This document shows, one piece after another, positions 48,537 through 58,859 of a stretch of DNA of 64,000 nucleotides. The notes under the pieces are model-generated. The model was given only the letters and a program-made list of their open reading frames with translations, searched no databases and had not been told where the DNA came from. The stretch comes from CAVQCJ01 sp963711005 (GTDB taxonomy: Bacteria; Actinomycetota; Actinomycetes; Prado026): the NCBI GenBank assembly GCA_963711005.1, contig CAVQCJ010000002.1, positions 310,001-374,000 on the forward strand. Direction: 5' to 3'. The position numbers were made by a program, and so were the translations under genes. Numbering within the stretch: the stretch's first letter is position 1; each line of letters opens with the position of its first letter.

Positions 48537-48691
48537 GCGTGTACCCCTCCCGACTGTCCGGCGCCCCGCCTGACCTGGTGTCCGCTGCCTGTATCGGCAT
48601 CGGGCGTCGCGGCCCTCGGCTGTAGGCCGTCCGGGGGACCGGTGTGCTCCGGCCGGCTGCTTCCGCCGGTTCGCTGCAGCTCCGGGCCCGG

Positions 48692-49168
48692 TCAGCGCGA
48701 CGACGGCAGCGCCGAGCGCAGCGCCAGAAGGGCCTGGGCATCCAGCAGCGACAACGGGCCCGAGGCGTCGGTGATGACGCCGTGGACGAGGGAGGTGGCG
48801 GACACGCTCGCGGTCGCCGGCGGCGCCTCGGGCTCGGCGTCGCCGGCCTCCAGCAGCCCGGCGACGGCCTCGACCACCATCCCCGCCTCGACCCCGTCGA
48901 CGGACAGGACCAGCAGGCGGGCGCTGCTGGGCAGCGGGATGGTCTCGGCGCCGAGCAGCGAACGCGGGTCGACGACGGCCAGCACCCGGCCGCGCCAGTT
49001 CACGACGCCGGCCAGCCAGCGCGGGCAGCCAGGCACGCGGCTCATCGGCGGCACCGCGACCACCTCGGCCACGGTGGCCATGTCGACGGCGTAGCGCGAC
49101 CCGCCGAAGCGGACGACCACGCCCGTCGGGTAGCCGGCCGGCCGGGCCTCTTCCGCTACCTGCTCCAC
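48692..49168 (-). CDS. cheW: CheW-like coupling protein
   Basis: This 158-residue CheW-domain protein has VVRFGGSRYAVDMATVAEVV, PGCPRWLAGVVNWRGRVLAV, VDPRSLLGAE and LLVLSVDGVEAGMVVEAVAG, covering both SH3-like barrels. It would link the MCP to CheA in the membrane signalling array. It is the first gene of the che set on this strand, 155 bp upstream of the MCP; that gap holds no recognised gene. It follows the FtsH-like gene after 45 bp. The GTG at 49168 has only a weak ribosome-binding site, and no better start is visible. Confidence 0.9.
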   Translation of the reverse strand: MEQVAEEARPAGYPTGVVVRFGGSRYAVDMATVAEVVAVPPMSRVPGCPRWLAGVVNWRGRVLAVVDPRSLLGAETIPLPSSARLLVLSVDGVEAGMVVEAVAGLLEAGDAEPEAPPATASVSATSLVHGVITDASGPLSLLDAQALLALRSALPSSR

Positions 49169-49213
49169 GTCCGGCTCATCGGCGCGAGCGCCGCACCGCT
49201 GAAGCCACCGGAC

Positions 49214-51133
49214 CTAGTCGAAGGTGGGCTGGCCCTCGCGCAGGTCGATGGTCCGGCCGCGGGCGCGCGCGGCCTCGAGGATGTCGGTGATCTCCCGCCC
49301 GACCAGCTCGTGCCGCTCCACCAGGGCGTCGCGCAGGGCTTCGACCAGGTGCCGGTTCGCGTCGAGCAGGGCCAGCGCGCGGGTCTTCTGCTGCTGCAGC
49401 AGGTCCTCGACCCGGGCCCGGCTGTCGGGGTCGCCGAGCACCCGGCCGACCAGGTTGGTGTCGACCATCGCGGAGCTCTGCACCGCGCCGAACGAGATCA
49501 GGCTGTCGGCCATGCCGACCGCACCGACCATCTGCGCGGCGATGTTGGTGGCGTAGAGCAGGTCGCCGCCGGGACCGGTGGAGATGTCGCCGAAGAACAG
49601 CTCCTCGGCCACCTGCCCGCCCATCGCGATCTGGATCAGGGCCAGCATCTCGTTGCGGGAGCGGGTGAAGACGTCCTCCCGGTCGCCGTGCGCGAGCATC
49701 CCGAGCGCCTGGCGGCGCTTCACGATGGTGAGCACCTCCAGCCGTCGCTGCGGCGCAACCATCCAGGCCATCGCGGCGTGGCCCGCCTCGTGGGTGGCGA
49801 TCAGCCGCGTCTCGTGGTCGGTGTAAGCGACCGGCTGCCCGAGGCCCACCTCGAGCACGAGCCGGGCCTCCTCGACGTCGGCCCAGCGCATCGAGCGGCG
49901 GTTGTCGCGCAGCGCCTGGATGAGCGCGTCGTCGAGCATCCGCTCCAGCAGCGCCGGGCTGTACTCCTGGGTGATCGCGGCCAGCGCGTCGCGCCGCTCG
50001 GCGTCGTCCAGCTCGGGGTCGTGCACCTTCTTCGCCAGGAAGTAGTCGATCAGCTCGCGCCGGGACCGTTTGGTCGGGAGCTCGAACGTCAGCCGCTGGT
50101 CGAACCGGCCCGGCCGCATCAGCGCCGGGTCGAGGGCGTCCGCGCGGTTGGTCGAGGCGATCAGCAGGATGTTCGCGTACGGGACCTTGGGCGCGCTGAG
50201 CTGGCGGTGCATCGGCAGGAACAGGTTGACCTTGGCGACCAGGCTGCCGAGCAGCTTGCGCATCCCGCTCGGCTCGTCGAAGGACTGCATCTGCACCAGC
50301 AGCTCGTTGACGCCCATCTGGAGGTCGCCGCCGCCGCCGTAGCCCGCCTGGACGAGCGACCCGGACGGCATCGCCATCGACGGGAGCCCCTCCAGCCCGC
50401 CGCAGTGCATGGCCGACGACAGCGGTGCGAAGCCGGCTGCCGTCCCGGTAGCCCTTGTGGTGACGCCGGAGCGGGTCATGCCGATCGCGTCGAACTCGTC
50501 GATGAAGCCGATCGCCCCGCCCTCCTTCAGCGCGACCTTGCGCAGCGCGCGGAAGTACGAGCGGATCTTGCGCGCGGTCGCGCCCTGGAAGCTGGAGTGG
50601 AAAGACGTGCCGGAGGCGAACAGGAACGGGACGTTGGCCTCGGCCGCGAGCGCCTTCGCCGTGTGCGTCTTGCCCGTGCCGGGCGCGCCCTCGAACATCA
50701 CCCCGCGGCGCGCGCGGCCGCCCAGGTTCTCGGCCAGGTCGCGGTTGGACAGGAACAGGTTGAGCGAGTGCACGACCTCGTCGCGGACCGTGTCGATGCC
50801 GACCACGTCGGACAGCCGGATGTCGAGCTGCTCGGGCCGGTAGAGCACGTGCGGTGACCGCATGCCGATGGTCAGCGGGACCATCACGCCGGCGAGCAGC
50901 GCGATGATGAAGAGGAAGTAGAGGGCCGAGAACGGGTCGATGCTCGGCATCTCGAAGAAGTCGAACGGGTCGCCGGTGAGGATCCCCCGCCACAGCAGCA
51001 GCAGCGGGACCGCCAGGATCACCGCCAGGGTGGTCAGGCGCTTGCGTCGAAGGACCTCGCGCTCGCGGCCGACATCGGCTGTCCGTGCGTCCAGCACGGC
51101 CATCGCGTCCCGGTCCGCGCCCTGCTCCGTCAT
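49214..51133 (-). CDS. Divergent FtsH-like AAA+ zinc metalloprotease
   Basis: This 639-residue protein has two transmembrane helices (about 33-50 and 68-91) with a very short loop, an AAA+ module (Walker A GAPGTGKT at 149-156, Walker B IGFIDEFDAIG, STNRADALDPALMRPGRFDQ for sensor-1 and arginine fingers) and an M41 peptidase domain with HEAGH (448-452) and a downstream Asp ligand in STGPGGDLLYATN. The segment between Walker B and sensor-1 is about 110 residues, roughly twice the usual, with a Gly-rich insert (QAGYGGGGDLQ). It is not the housekeeping FtsH, which is expected elsewhere. ATG 51133 or GTG 51139 could be the start. Confidence 0.9.
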   Translation of the reverse strand: MTEQGADRDAMAVLDARTADVGREREVLRRKRLTTLAVILAVPLLLLWRGILTGDPFDFFEMPSIDPFSALYFLFIIALLAGVMVPLTIGMRSPHVLYRPEQLDIRLSDVVGIDTVRDEVVHSLNLFLSNRDLAENLGGRARRGVMFEGAPGTGKTHTAKALAAEANVPFLFASGTSFHSSFQGATARKIRSYFRALRKVALKEGGAIGFIDEFDAIGMTRSGVTTRATGTAAGFAPLSSAMHCGGLEGLPSMAMPSGSLVQAGYGGGGDLQMGVNELLVQMQSFDEPSGMRKLLGSLVAKVNLFLPMHRQLSAPKVPYANILLIASTNRADALDPALMRPGRFDQRLTFELPTKRSRRELIDYFLAKKVHDPELDDAERRDALAAITQEYSPALLERMLDDALIQALRDNRRSMRWADVEEARLVLEVGLGQPVAYTDHETRLIATHEAGHAAMAWMVAPQRRLEVLTIVKRRQALGMLAHGDREDVFTRSRNEMLALIQIAMGGQVAEELFFGDISTGPGGDLLYATNIAAQMVGAVGMADSLISFGAVQSSAMVDTNLVGRVLGDPDSRARVEDLLQQQKTRALALLDANRHLVEALRDALVERHELVGREITDILEAARARGRTIDLREGQPTFD

Positions 51134-51250
51134 CGACACCGAGCCTCCCGCCGTTGGACTTGTGCGCCTACCCAACTGCGAGTGTTCCCCAGGCCCAAGG
51201 GGGCAAGACCGCCGTTCACCCGGACGGCGCAACAAGTGTGGCCGAACGTG

Positions 51251-52141
51251 CTAGGCGACCCCGTCGAACAGGTCCGTCTCGCGGCCTTCCTCGTCCAGGT
51301 TCGCGCCGGCCCTGCCCTTGACCAGGCTGAAGAACTCCCGGCCCATGGCGTCGGGCCCGATCTCCTCGGCGAACGCGAAGAACGGGCCCTCGAGGTCGAC
51401 CTGGGTCCGGTGCGCGCGCAGGGCCTCGAGCTTGCGCGGCTCGTACGTCCGCCCGTCGATGTGTGCAGTCACCAGGGCGTCGTCGGTGAGGAAGGGCAGC
51501 TCGTCCGCGCTCTCCACGCCGAAGAACGCGGTCTTGCCGGCCTTCACCAGCGTCTCGATTCCCTGTTGCACGTACGAGCGCGGGATGGCGGTCCAGTAGA
51601 TCTTCGGGACGTCCCAGACCGGGCCGAGCTCGGGCCGGAACGCCGGGGCCGCCGCGAGCTGGGCGCCGTACATCGCCGCCCGGTGGGCCTGGATGTGGTC
51701 AGGGTGGCCGTACCCGCCGAACGTGTCGTAGGTGACCAGTACCTGCGGTCGCGTCTCCCGGACGACGGCGGCGACCTCGGCGGCCGCCTCGAGCAGGTCG
51801 GCCCGCCAGAAGGCGTCGGTGCGGTCGTTGGTCGGCAGGCCCATCATCCCGGAGTCGCGCCAGCGGCCGGTCCCGCCGAGGAAGCGGTGGTCGGTGACGC
51901 CGAGCACGGCCATCGCTGCGGCCAGCTCGCTCTCGCGGTGCTCGCCCAGCTCGTCGTCGTGGGCGGCGCCCAGGTGCTCCAGGTCGGGGACCAGGACCTC
52001 GCCCTCCTCGCCGCGCGTGCACGTCAGCAGCGTCACCTCGGCCCCCTCCGCGGCGTACCGGGCCATCGTCACGCCGCTCGCGATCGTCTCGTCGTCCGGG
52101 TGGGCATGAACCAGGAGCAGGCGGCGCGCGGAGGGGCTCAT
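51251..52141 (-). CDS. mshB: MshB/Mca-type deacetylase (mycothiol biosynthesis)
   Basis: This 296-residue LmbE/PIG-L metallo-deacetylase has the zinc motif LLVHAHPDDETIASGVTMAR, the HxxH-like YDTFGGYGHPDHIQAHRAAM (third ligand), CTRGEEGEVLVPDLEHLG, and GRWRDSGMMGLPTNDRTDAF, a combination typical of MshB and its amidase paralogue Mca. MshB removes acetate from GlcNAc-inositol in mycothiol synthesis. MshB rather than Mca is favoured by the synteny with fdxC-dapC and typA, as in M. tuberculosis Rv1165-Rv1178. ATG 52141 follows TAGGCT by 6 nt. It is divergent from the S9 peptidase. Confidence 0.88.
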   Translation of the reverse strand: MSPSARRLLLVHAHPDDETIASGVTMARYAAEGAEVTLLTCTRGEEGEVLVPDLEHLGAAHDDELGEHRESELAAAMAVLGVTDHRFLGGTGRWRDSGMMGLPTNDRTDAFWRADLLEAAAEVAAVVRETRPQVLVTYDTFGGYGHPDHIQAHRAAMYGAQLAAAPAFRPELGPVWDVPKIYWTAIPRSYVQQGIETLVKAGKTAFFGVESADELPFLTDDALVTAHIDGRTYEPRKLEALRAHRTQVDLEGPFFAFAEEIGPDAMGREFFSLVKGRAGANLDEEGRETDLFDGVA

Positions 52142-52147
52142 GCGCCG

Positions 52148-52153
52148 AGCCTA
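52148..52153 (-). promoter_or_regulatory. Probable -10 box (TAGGCT) of leaderless mshB
   Basis: TAGGCT on the minus strand is followed by CGGCGC and the ATG at 52141. Confidence 0.5.
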
Positions 52154-52182
52154 CGATCCGGCCCCGACCGCGGCCCGGCTGG

Positions 52183-52188
52183 CAGGAT
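52183..52188 (+). promoter_or_regulatory. Probable -10 box (CAGGAT) of leaderless S9 peptidase gene
   Basis: CAGGAT is followed by CTGGCC and the ATG at 52195. Confidence 0.5.
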
Positions 52189-52194
52189 CTGGCC

Positions 52195-54307
52195 ATGACC
52201 GTCGACGCCGGCAGCCCGGCCGACCCCGAGTCGTTCCCGCGCCGGTACGCCAGGACGGCGCGGTTCACCGCCGGGGCCCCGCGCGGCTTCCAGGTGTCCG
52301 GCGACGGCGGACGGGTCGCGTTCCTGCGCTCGGGGTCCGGCACCGACCGGGCCAACGCGCTGTGGGTCCTGGACGTCGGCACCGGGACCGAGCGCATGGT
52401 GGCCGACCCGGTCGAGCTGCTGGCCGGCGGCGGCGAGCAGCTCACCGACGTCGAACGAGCCCGGCGGGAGCGGATGCGCGAGTCCGGCGCGGGCATCACC
52501 GCGTTCGCCCTCGACGACGCCGGGGCCATCGCGGCCTTCGCGCTCTCGTCCCGGCTGTTCGTGGCCGACCTCGTGACCGGTGCCGAGGCCCGCGAGCTCA
52601 CCGTGGCCGGGGCCGTCGTCGACCCGCGGCTGTCGCCGGACGGTTCGTTGGTCGCCTACGTGTCGGGCGGTGGCCTGCACGTGGTGCCGGTCGCCGGCGG
52701 CGCCGGCGTGGTGCTGGCCGAACCGGAGTCGGCCGACGTCACGTACGGGCTGGCCGAGTTCGCCGCGGCCGAGGAGCTCGAGCGCTACCGCGGGCACTGG
52801 TGGTCGCCGACGTCCGACCAGCTGCTCGTCGAGCGGGCCGACGTCGGCAAGGTGCAGGTGTGGCACGTGGCCGACCCCGAGCATCCGGACCGTCCGCCGG
52901 CCGAGCACCGGTACCCGGTCGCCGGCTCGGCCAACGCCGACGTCACCCTCTGGCTGCTGCGGCCGGACGGCGGCCGGCTGCCGGTCGAGTGGGACCACGA
53001 GGCGTACGAGTACCTCTCCGCGGTGAGCTGGACGGCGGACGGACCGCCCCTGCTCCAGGTACTGAGCCGCCGCCAGGACTGCGGGCTCGTCCTGTCCGTG
53101 GACCAGGCGTCCGGACAGACCACCGTGGTCCGCGAGCTGGCCGACCCGGCCTGGGTGGACGTGGTCCCCGGCACGCCGGCGTGGACCGCGGAGGGTGCTC
53201 TGGTCGCGGTCGAGGTGGTGCAGGACCGGTACGCCCTCTGCGTGGATGCGCGGCCCGTCTCACCGGACGGCGTCCAGGTCCGGCGGGTGCAGGTCGCCGG
53301 CCGGCGGGTGCTCACGCACTGCACCCGCGGGCTCGGGGAGGACGTCGTCTGCTCCTGGTCCGCGGCCGAAGGCTGGACCGAGGTCTCGTCCGGACCCGGG
53401 TCGCACGCCGCCGTCGCCGGGCCCGACGGACTCGTGCTGCTGGCGACTTCGCACGCGGACGCGCCCGCGCACCACGTACGAGCTGCGCACGGCCGGCGGC
53501 CACGTCATGCCGGTCGCCTCGCACGCCGAGGTGCCGCCGCTGCATCCGCGCCCACGGCTGGCTGCCGCCGGTCCGCGCGGGATCCCGACGGCGTTGCTGC
53601 TGCCCGGCGGCTGGAACCCGGGCGACCCGCCGCTGCCGGTGCTGATGGACCCGTACGGCGGGCCGCACCACGCGCTGGTGCACAGCGCGGCGCGGGGCTA
53701 CCTGGAGTCGCAGTGGTGGGCGGACCAGGGCTTCGCCGTCGTGGTGGCCGACGGGCGCGGCACCCCAGGGACGCCGTCGTGGGAGCGCGAGGTCCGGTTC
53801 GACCTGGCCGGCGCACCGCTGGCGGACCAGGTCGACGCGCTGCAGTCGGTGGCGGCCGCGCACCCCGGCGTGCTCGACCTGGACCGGGTGGCGATCCGCG
53901 GGTGGTCGTTCGGGGGCTACCTGGCCGGGCTCGCGGTGCTGAGCCGGCCGGACGTCTTCCACGTCGCGATCGCCGGCGCGCCGGTCACCCAGTGGCGGCT
54001 GTACGACACGGCGTACACCGAGCGGTACCTGGGGCTGCCGGACGAGCATCCGGAGGCGTACGCCCGTGGCGACCTGGTCGAGCTGGCCGCCGACCTGACC
54101 CGACCGCTGCTGGTCATCCACGGGCTCGCGGACGACAACGTGGCCGCGGCGAACTCGCTGCGCCTGTCGTCCGCCCTGCTGGCCGCAGGGCGCGCGCACA
54201 CGTTCCTTCCGCTTTCCGGGGTGACCCACATGACCCCGCAGGAAGTGGTCGCCGAGAACCTCCTGCTGCTCCAGCTCGACTTCCTCCGCCGCGCTCTCGC
54301 TGGCTGA
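52195..54307 (+). pseudogene. S9 (DPP-IV-type) prolyl oligopeptidase, broken by one extra base
   Basis: From ATG 52195 the first 425 codons give the beta-propeller half of a dipeptidyl-peptidase IV-like S9 enzyme (VSGDGGRVAFLRSGSGTDRA, VDPRLSPDGSLVAYVSGGGL, ERYRGHWWSPTSDQLLVERA). Near 53470 the frame shifts by +1. The rest (TTYELRTAGGHVMPVASHAE) runs into the hydrolase half: PVLMDPYGGPHHALV, VVVADGRGTPGTPSWE, the catalytic Ser in RGWSFGGYLAGLAV, Asp in VIHGLADDNVAA and His in LSGVTHMTPQE, ending at 54307. Total about 703 residues if repaired, normal for the family. All catalytic residues are intact, which favours a sequencing indel or very recent loss. Confidence 0.8.
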
Positions 54308-54331
54308 GCGCGAGCCGTCTCGTGTCAGGCC

Positions 54332-56199
<1,868 letters not shown>

Positions 56200-56203
<4 letters not shown>

Positions 56204-57384
56204 CGGTCAGCCTCTCGCTGGATGAAGCCGGCCATACCCGGCACTGTGAAGGCGACGAAGCCGTACTCCGGCGCGTAGATCAGACCCTTGCCGATCAGGC
56301 CGGCCCGGATCGGACCGAGGTTGCTCATGGTCCGGCCCAGCCGTGCGGCGACGTCGGAGGTCTTGGTGTCCCGCCCACTGTCTCCCGACATCGCGTGCAG
56401 GAACAAACGCTCGGTGGCGGTGGCCCGGTCCCAGCGGGACCGGAAGAAGCCGTTGTCCAGGGTCGCGCGGCCCAGGCTGATCCCGTTGCGGGCGTCGGCG
56501 GCGCCGACCACCGGCCCGGCAGCGACGTTCCACGTCGCCGACCCGAACTCCTGCAGGAAGTACGGGTAGCCGCCCGCGGCCGCCACCACGGCGTCCAGCG
56601 CCTCCTCCGACCAGCGCACGCCCATCTCTGCCGCCGGCCCGGCCAGCGCCTGCGCCGCCACCGCGGGGTCCAGCTGCCCCAGCGGCCGGTAGTCGAACAG
56701 CCGCTCGGCGTACGACTTCGCCTCCGCCAGCCGCCCGGCGAGGTTGGGCAGCCCGGCCCCGACCAGCACGAACGGCACGCTGCGCTGCCCGGCCACGTGC
56801 GCGCCGGCCGCGAGCGCGGCCATGCCGGCCCGGTCGAGCTCGTGCAGCTCGTCCACCAGCAGCACCGCGCCGACCCCGGCCTCCATGGCCGCCCGGCCCA
56901 CGTCCACGGCCAACGCGGTGAAGTCGACCTCCAGGTCGCCGGGGCCGTGCGGCGCCCCCGACCGGGAGCCCGCGGACGACTGCACCGACGCGCTGACCGT
57001 GCCGGACGAGTCGAGCGTGACGGTGAACGCGGTGATGCTGGCCAGCGCCTTGCGGGCGAGGTCGGACAGCCGCGGACCGTGCAGCCGCCGGATCCCCGCG
57101 GTCAGCTGCGCGGCCAGCGCGGTCATCATCGCGGGGGCACCCTCGCGGCGGGTCTCGGTCTGCACGGTCACCCAGCCGCGCCCCTCCGCCCGCGTCGCCA
57201 GCTCGTTGATCAGGACGGTCTTGCCGACCCCGCGCAGGCCGGTCAGCACCAGCCCGCGGGAGACGCGGCCGAGCTCGCCGCGGTGCAGGATCGCGTCGAA
57301 GGCGTCGAGCTCGCCCTGCCGACCGGCGAGCAGCGGCGGACGCAGGCCGGCGCCGGGCGCGTAGGGGTTGTCGACGACGTCCAC
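56200..57384 (-). CDS. AAA-type (Cdc6/STAND-like) ATP-binding protein coupled to typA
   Basis: This 394-residue protein has a Walker A motif GLRGVGKT (49-56), Walker B VLLVDELHELD (174-184), sensor-like FVLVGAGLPNLAGRLAEAKS, and a lid (VAAAGGYPYFLQEFGSATWN). The C-terminal 100 residues (RATATERLFLHAMSGDSGRD, SDVAARLGRTMSNLGPIRAG, LIGKGLIYAPEYGFVAFTVP) look like a winged helix, as in archaeal-type Orc/Cdc6-like ATPases and STAND regulators. The function is unknown; nucleic-acid binding is plausible. The GTG at 57384 follows a TAGACT box by 6 nt and lies next to a symmetric CTAG-box array. It shares GTGA with typA, so both are made from one mRNA. Confidence 0.85.
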
Positions 57385-57390
57385 AGCACG

Positions 57391-57434
57391 AGTCTAGCGA
57401 GTTCTAGGTCAATCTAGGGTTTCCCTAGACTCTC

Positions 57435-57440
<6 letters not shown>
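57391..57440 (-). promoter_or_regulatory. Symmetric CTAG-box operator and -10 box of the AAA-ATPase/typA operon
   Basis: Five CTAG tetramers start at 57394, 57404, 57414, 57425 and 57435, spaced 10, 10, 11 and 10 bp. Four form a nested dyad centred on 57421: inner CTAGGG-TTT-CCCTAG (57414-57428) and outer TTCTAGG (57402) / CCTAGAA (57434). The fifth lies within the -10 box TAGACT (57396-57391), 6 nt before GTG 57384. The array would cover the -35 region. Confidence 0.7.
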
Positions 57441-57860
<420 letters not shown>

Positions 57861-58030
57861 CGGGCCAGGCTCCCACCCGCGGGCGGTGCGGCGCGCCCGA
57901 AGGCGTGCGACATCTCACAACCGAACGTGAACACCCGGTGAGCGCAGCGGGTCGCCGGGTGGCCATACTGACCTCGGTCGGGACCCCGGGACGGTCCGCG
58001 GCGCGGCGGGAACGGGTCGAGAGGACTGCG

Positions 58031-58840
58031 ATGGCGAACAGCACCCTGACCGGCGGGACCTCGGCACCCGGGCGGGCCAGGATCGCGGCCCGCACGCTGC
58101 GTACGGACAGCTGGCGGAAGGCCCCGATCCTCACCGCCCTCGGCCTGATCGCCTGGCTCACGTACGCGACCGTCCGCGTCTTCATGCAGAAGGACTACTG
58201 GGTCGGCGACTACCACTACCTGACGCCGTTCTACTCGCCCTGCCTGTCCAACGGCTGCACACCGGAGTCGGCGGAGTTCGGCACGTTCCTGCCGGACGTC
58301 TGGTGGTTGCCGTACGCCGCGCTCACGCTGCCGTTCCTGCTGCTGTTCCGGCTCACCTGCTACTACTACCGGCGCGCGTACTACCGTGCGTTCTGGTTCT
58401 CCCCGCCCGCCTGCGCGGTGCCGGACGGGCACGCGCGGTACACCGGCGAGACACGGTTCCCGCTGATCGGGCAGAACATCCACCGGTACTTCTTCTACGC
58501 CGCGGTGGTCATCTCGCTGATCAACACCTGGGACGCGATCCGGGCCTTCCACAGCCCGCAGGGGTTCGGGTTCGGGCTGGGCAACGTGATCCTGGTCGCG
58601 AACGTCGTGCTGCTGTGGGCGTACACGGTCTCGTGCCACTCCTGCCGGCACGCGGTCGGCGGCCGGCTCAAGCACTTCTCCAAGCACCCGTTGCGGTACA
58701 AGGCCTGGACGTTCGTGTCCCGGCTGAACACCCGGCACATGCTGCTGGCGTGGGTGACCCTCGCATCGCTCGCGGTCACCGACTTCTACGTGATGGCCGT
58801 CGCCGCCGGGTGGATCTCCGACCTGCGCTTCATCCACTGA
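58031..58840 (+). CDS. Succinate dehydrogenase membrane anchor (Sdh1-type, cytochrome b-like)
   Basis: This 269-residue membrane protein has about five transmembrane helices (near residues 30-50, 90-112, 150-170, 180-205 and 235-260). Conserved residues include several His in loops (NIHRYFFYAAVVISLINTWD, SCHSCRHAVGGRLKHFSKHP), possible haem or quinone ligands, and an unusual Cys pair in SPCLSNGCTPES. It corresponds to the single anchor of actinobacterial Sdh1 (Rv0249c-type), not to the usual SdhC/SdhD pair. The ATG at 58031 has GAGAGGA upstream. sdhA follows after 19 bp and sdhB after that, one operon. Confidence 0.88.
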   Translation: MANSTLTGGTSAPGRARIAARTLRTDSWRKAPILTALGLIAWLTYATVRVFMQKDYWVGDYHYLTPFYSPCLSNGCTPESAEFGTFLPDVWWLPYAALTLPFLLLFRLTCYYYRRAYYRAFWFSPPACAVPDGHARYTGETRFPLIGQNIHRYFFYAAVVISLINTWDAIRAFHSPQGFGFGLGNVILVANVVLLWAYTVSCHSCRHAVGGRLKHFSKHPLRYKAWTFVSRLNTRHMLLAWVTLASLAVTDFYVMAVAAGWISDLRFIH

Positions 58841-58859
58841 CAGGAGCGAGCCCTCCACC

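Noticed and set aside
24880..53480. Programmed +1 frameshifting in folP, RDD and S9 peptidase
   Set aside because: None of the three sites has a slippery heptamer, a stop codon at the shift or a stimulating element, and the families are not known to use recoding.
57905..57925. CRP/GlxR-like site (TGCGA-N4-TCACA) upstream of the sdh operon
   Set aside because: The spacing between half-sites is 4 instead of 6 and one half-site is imperfect.
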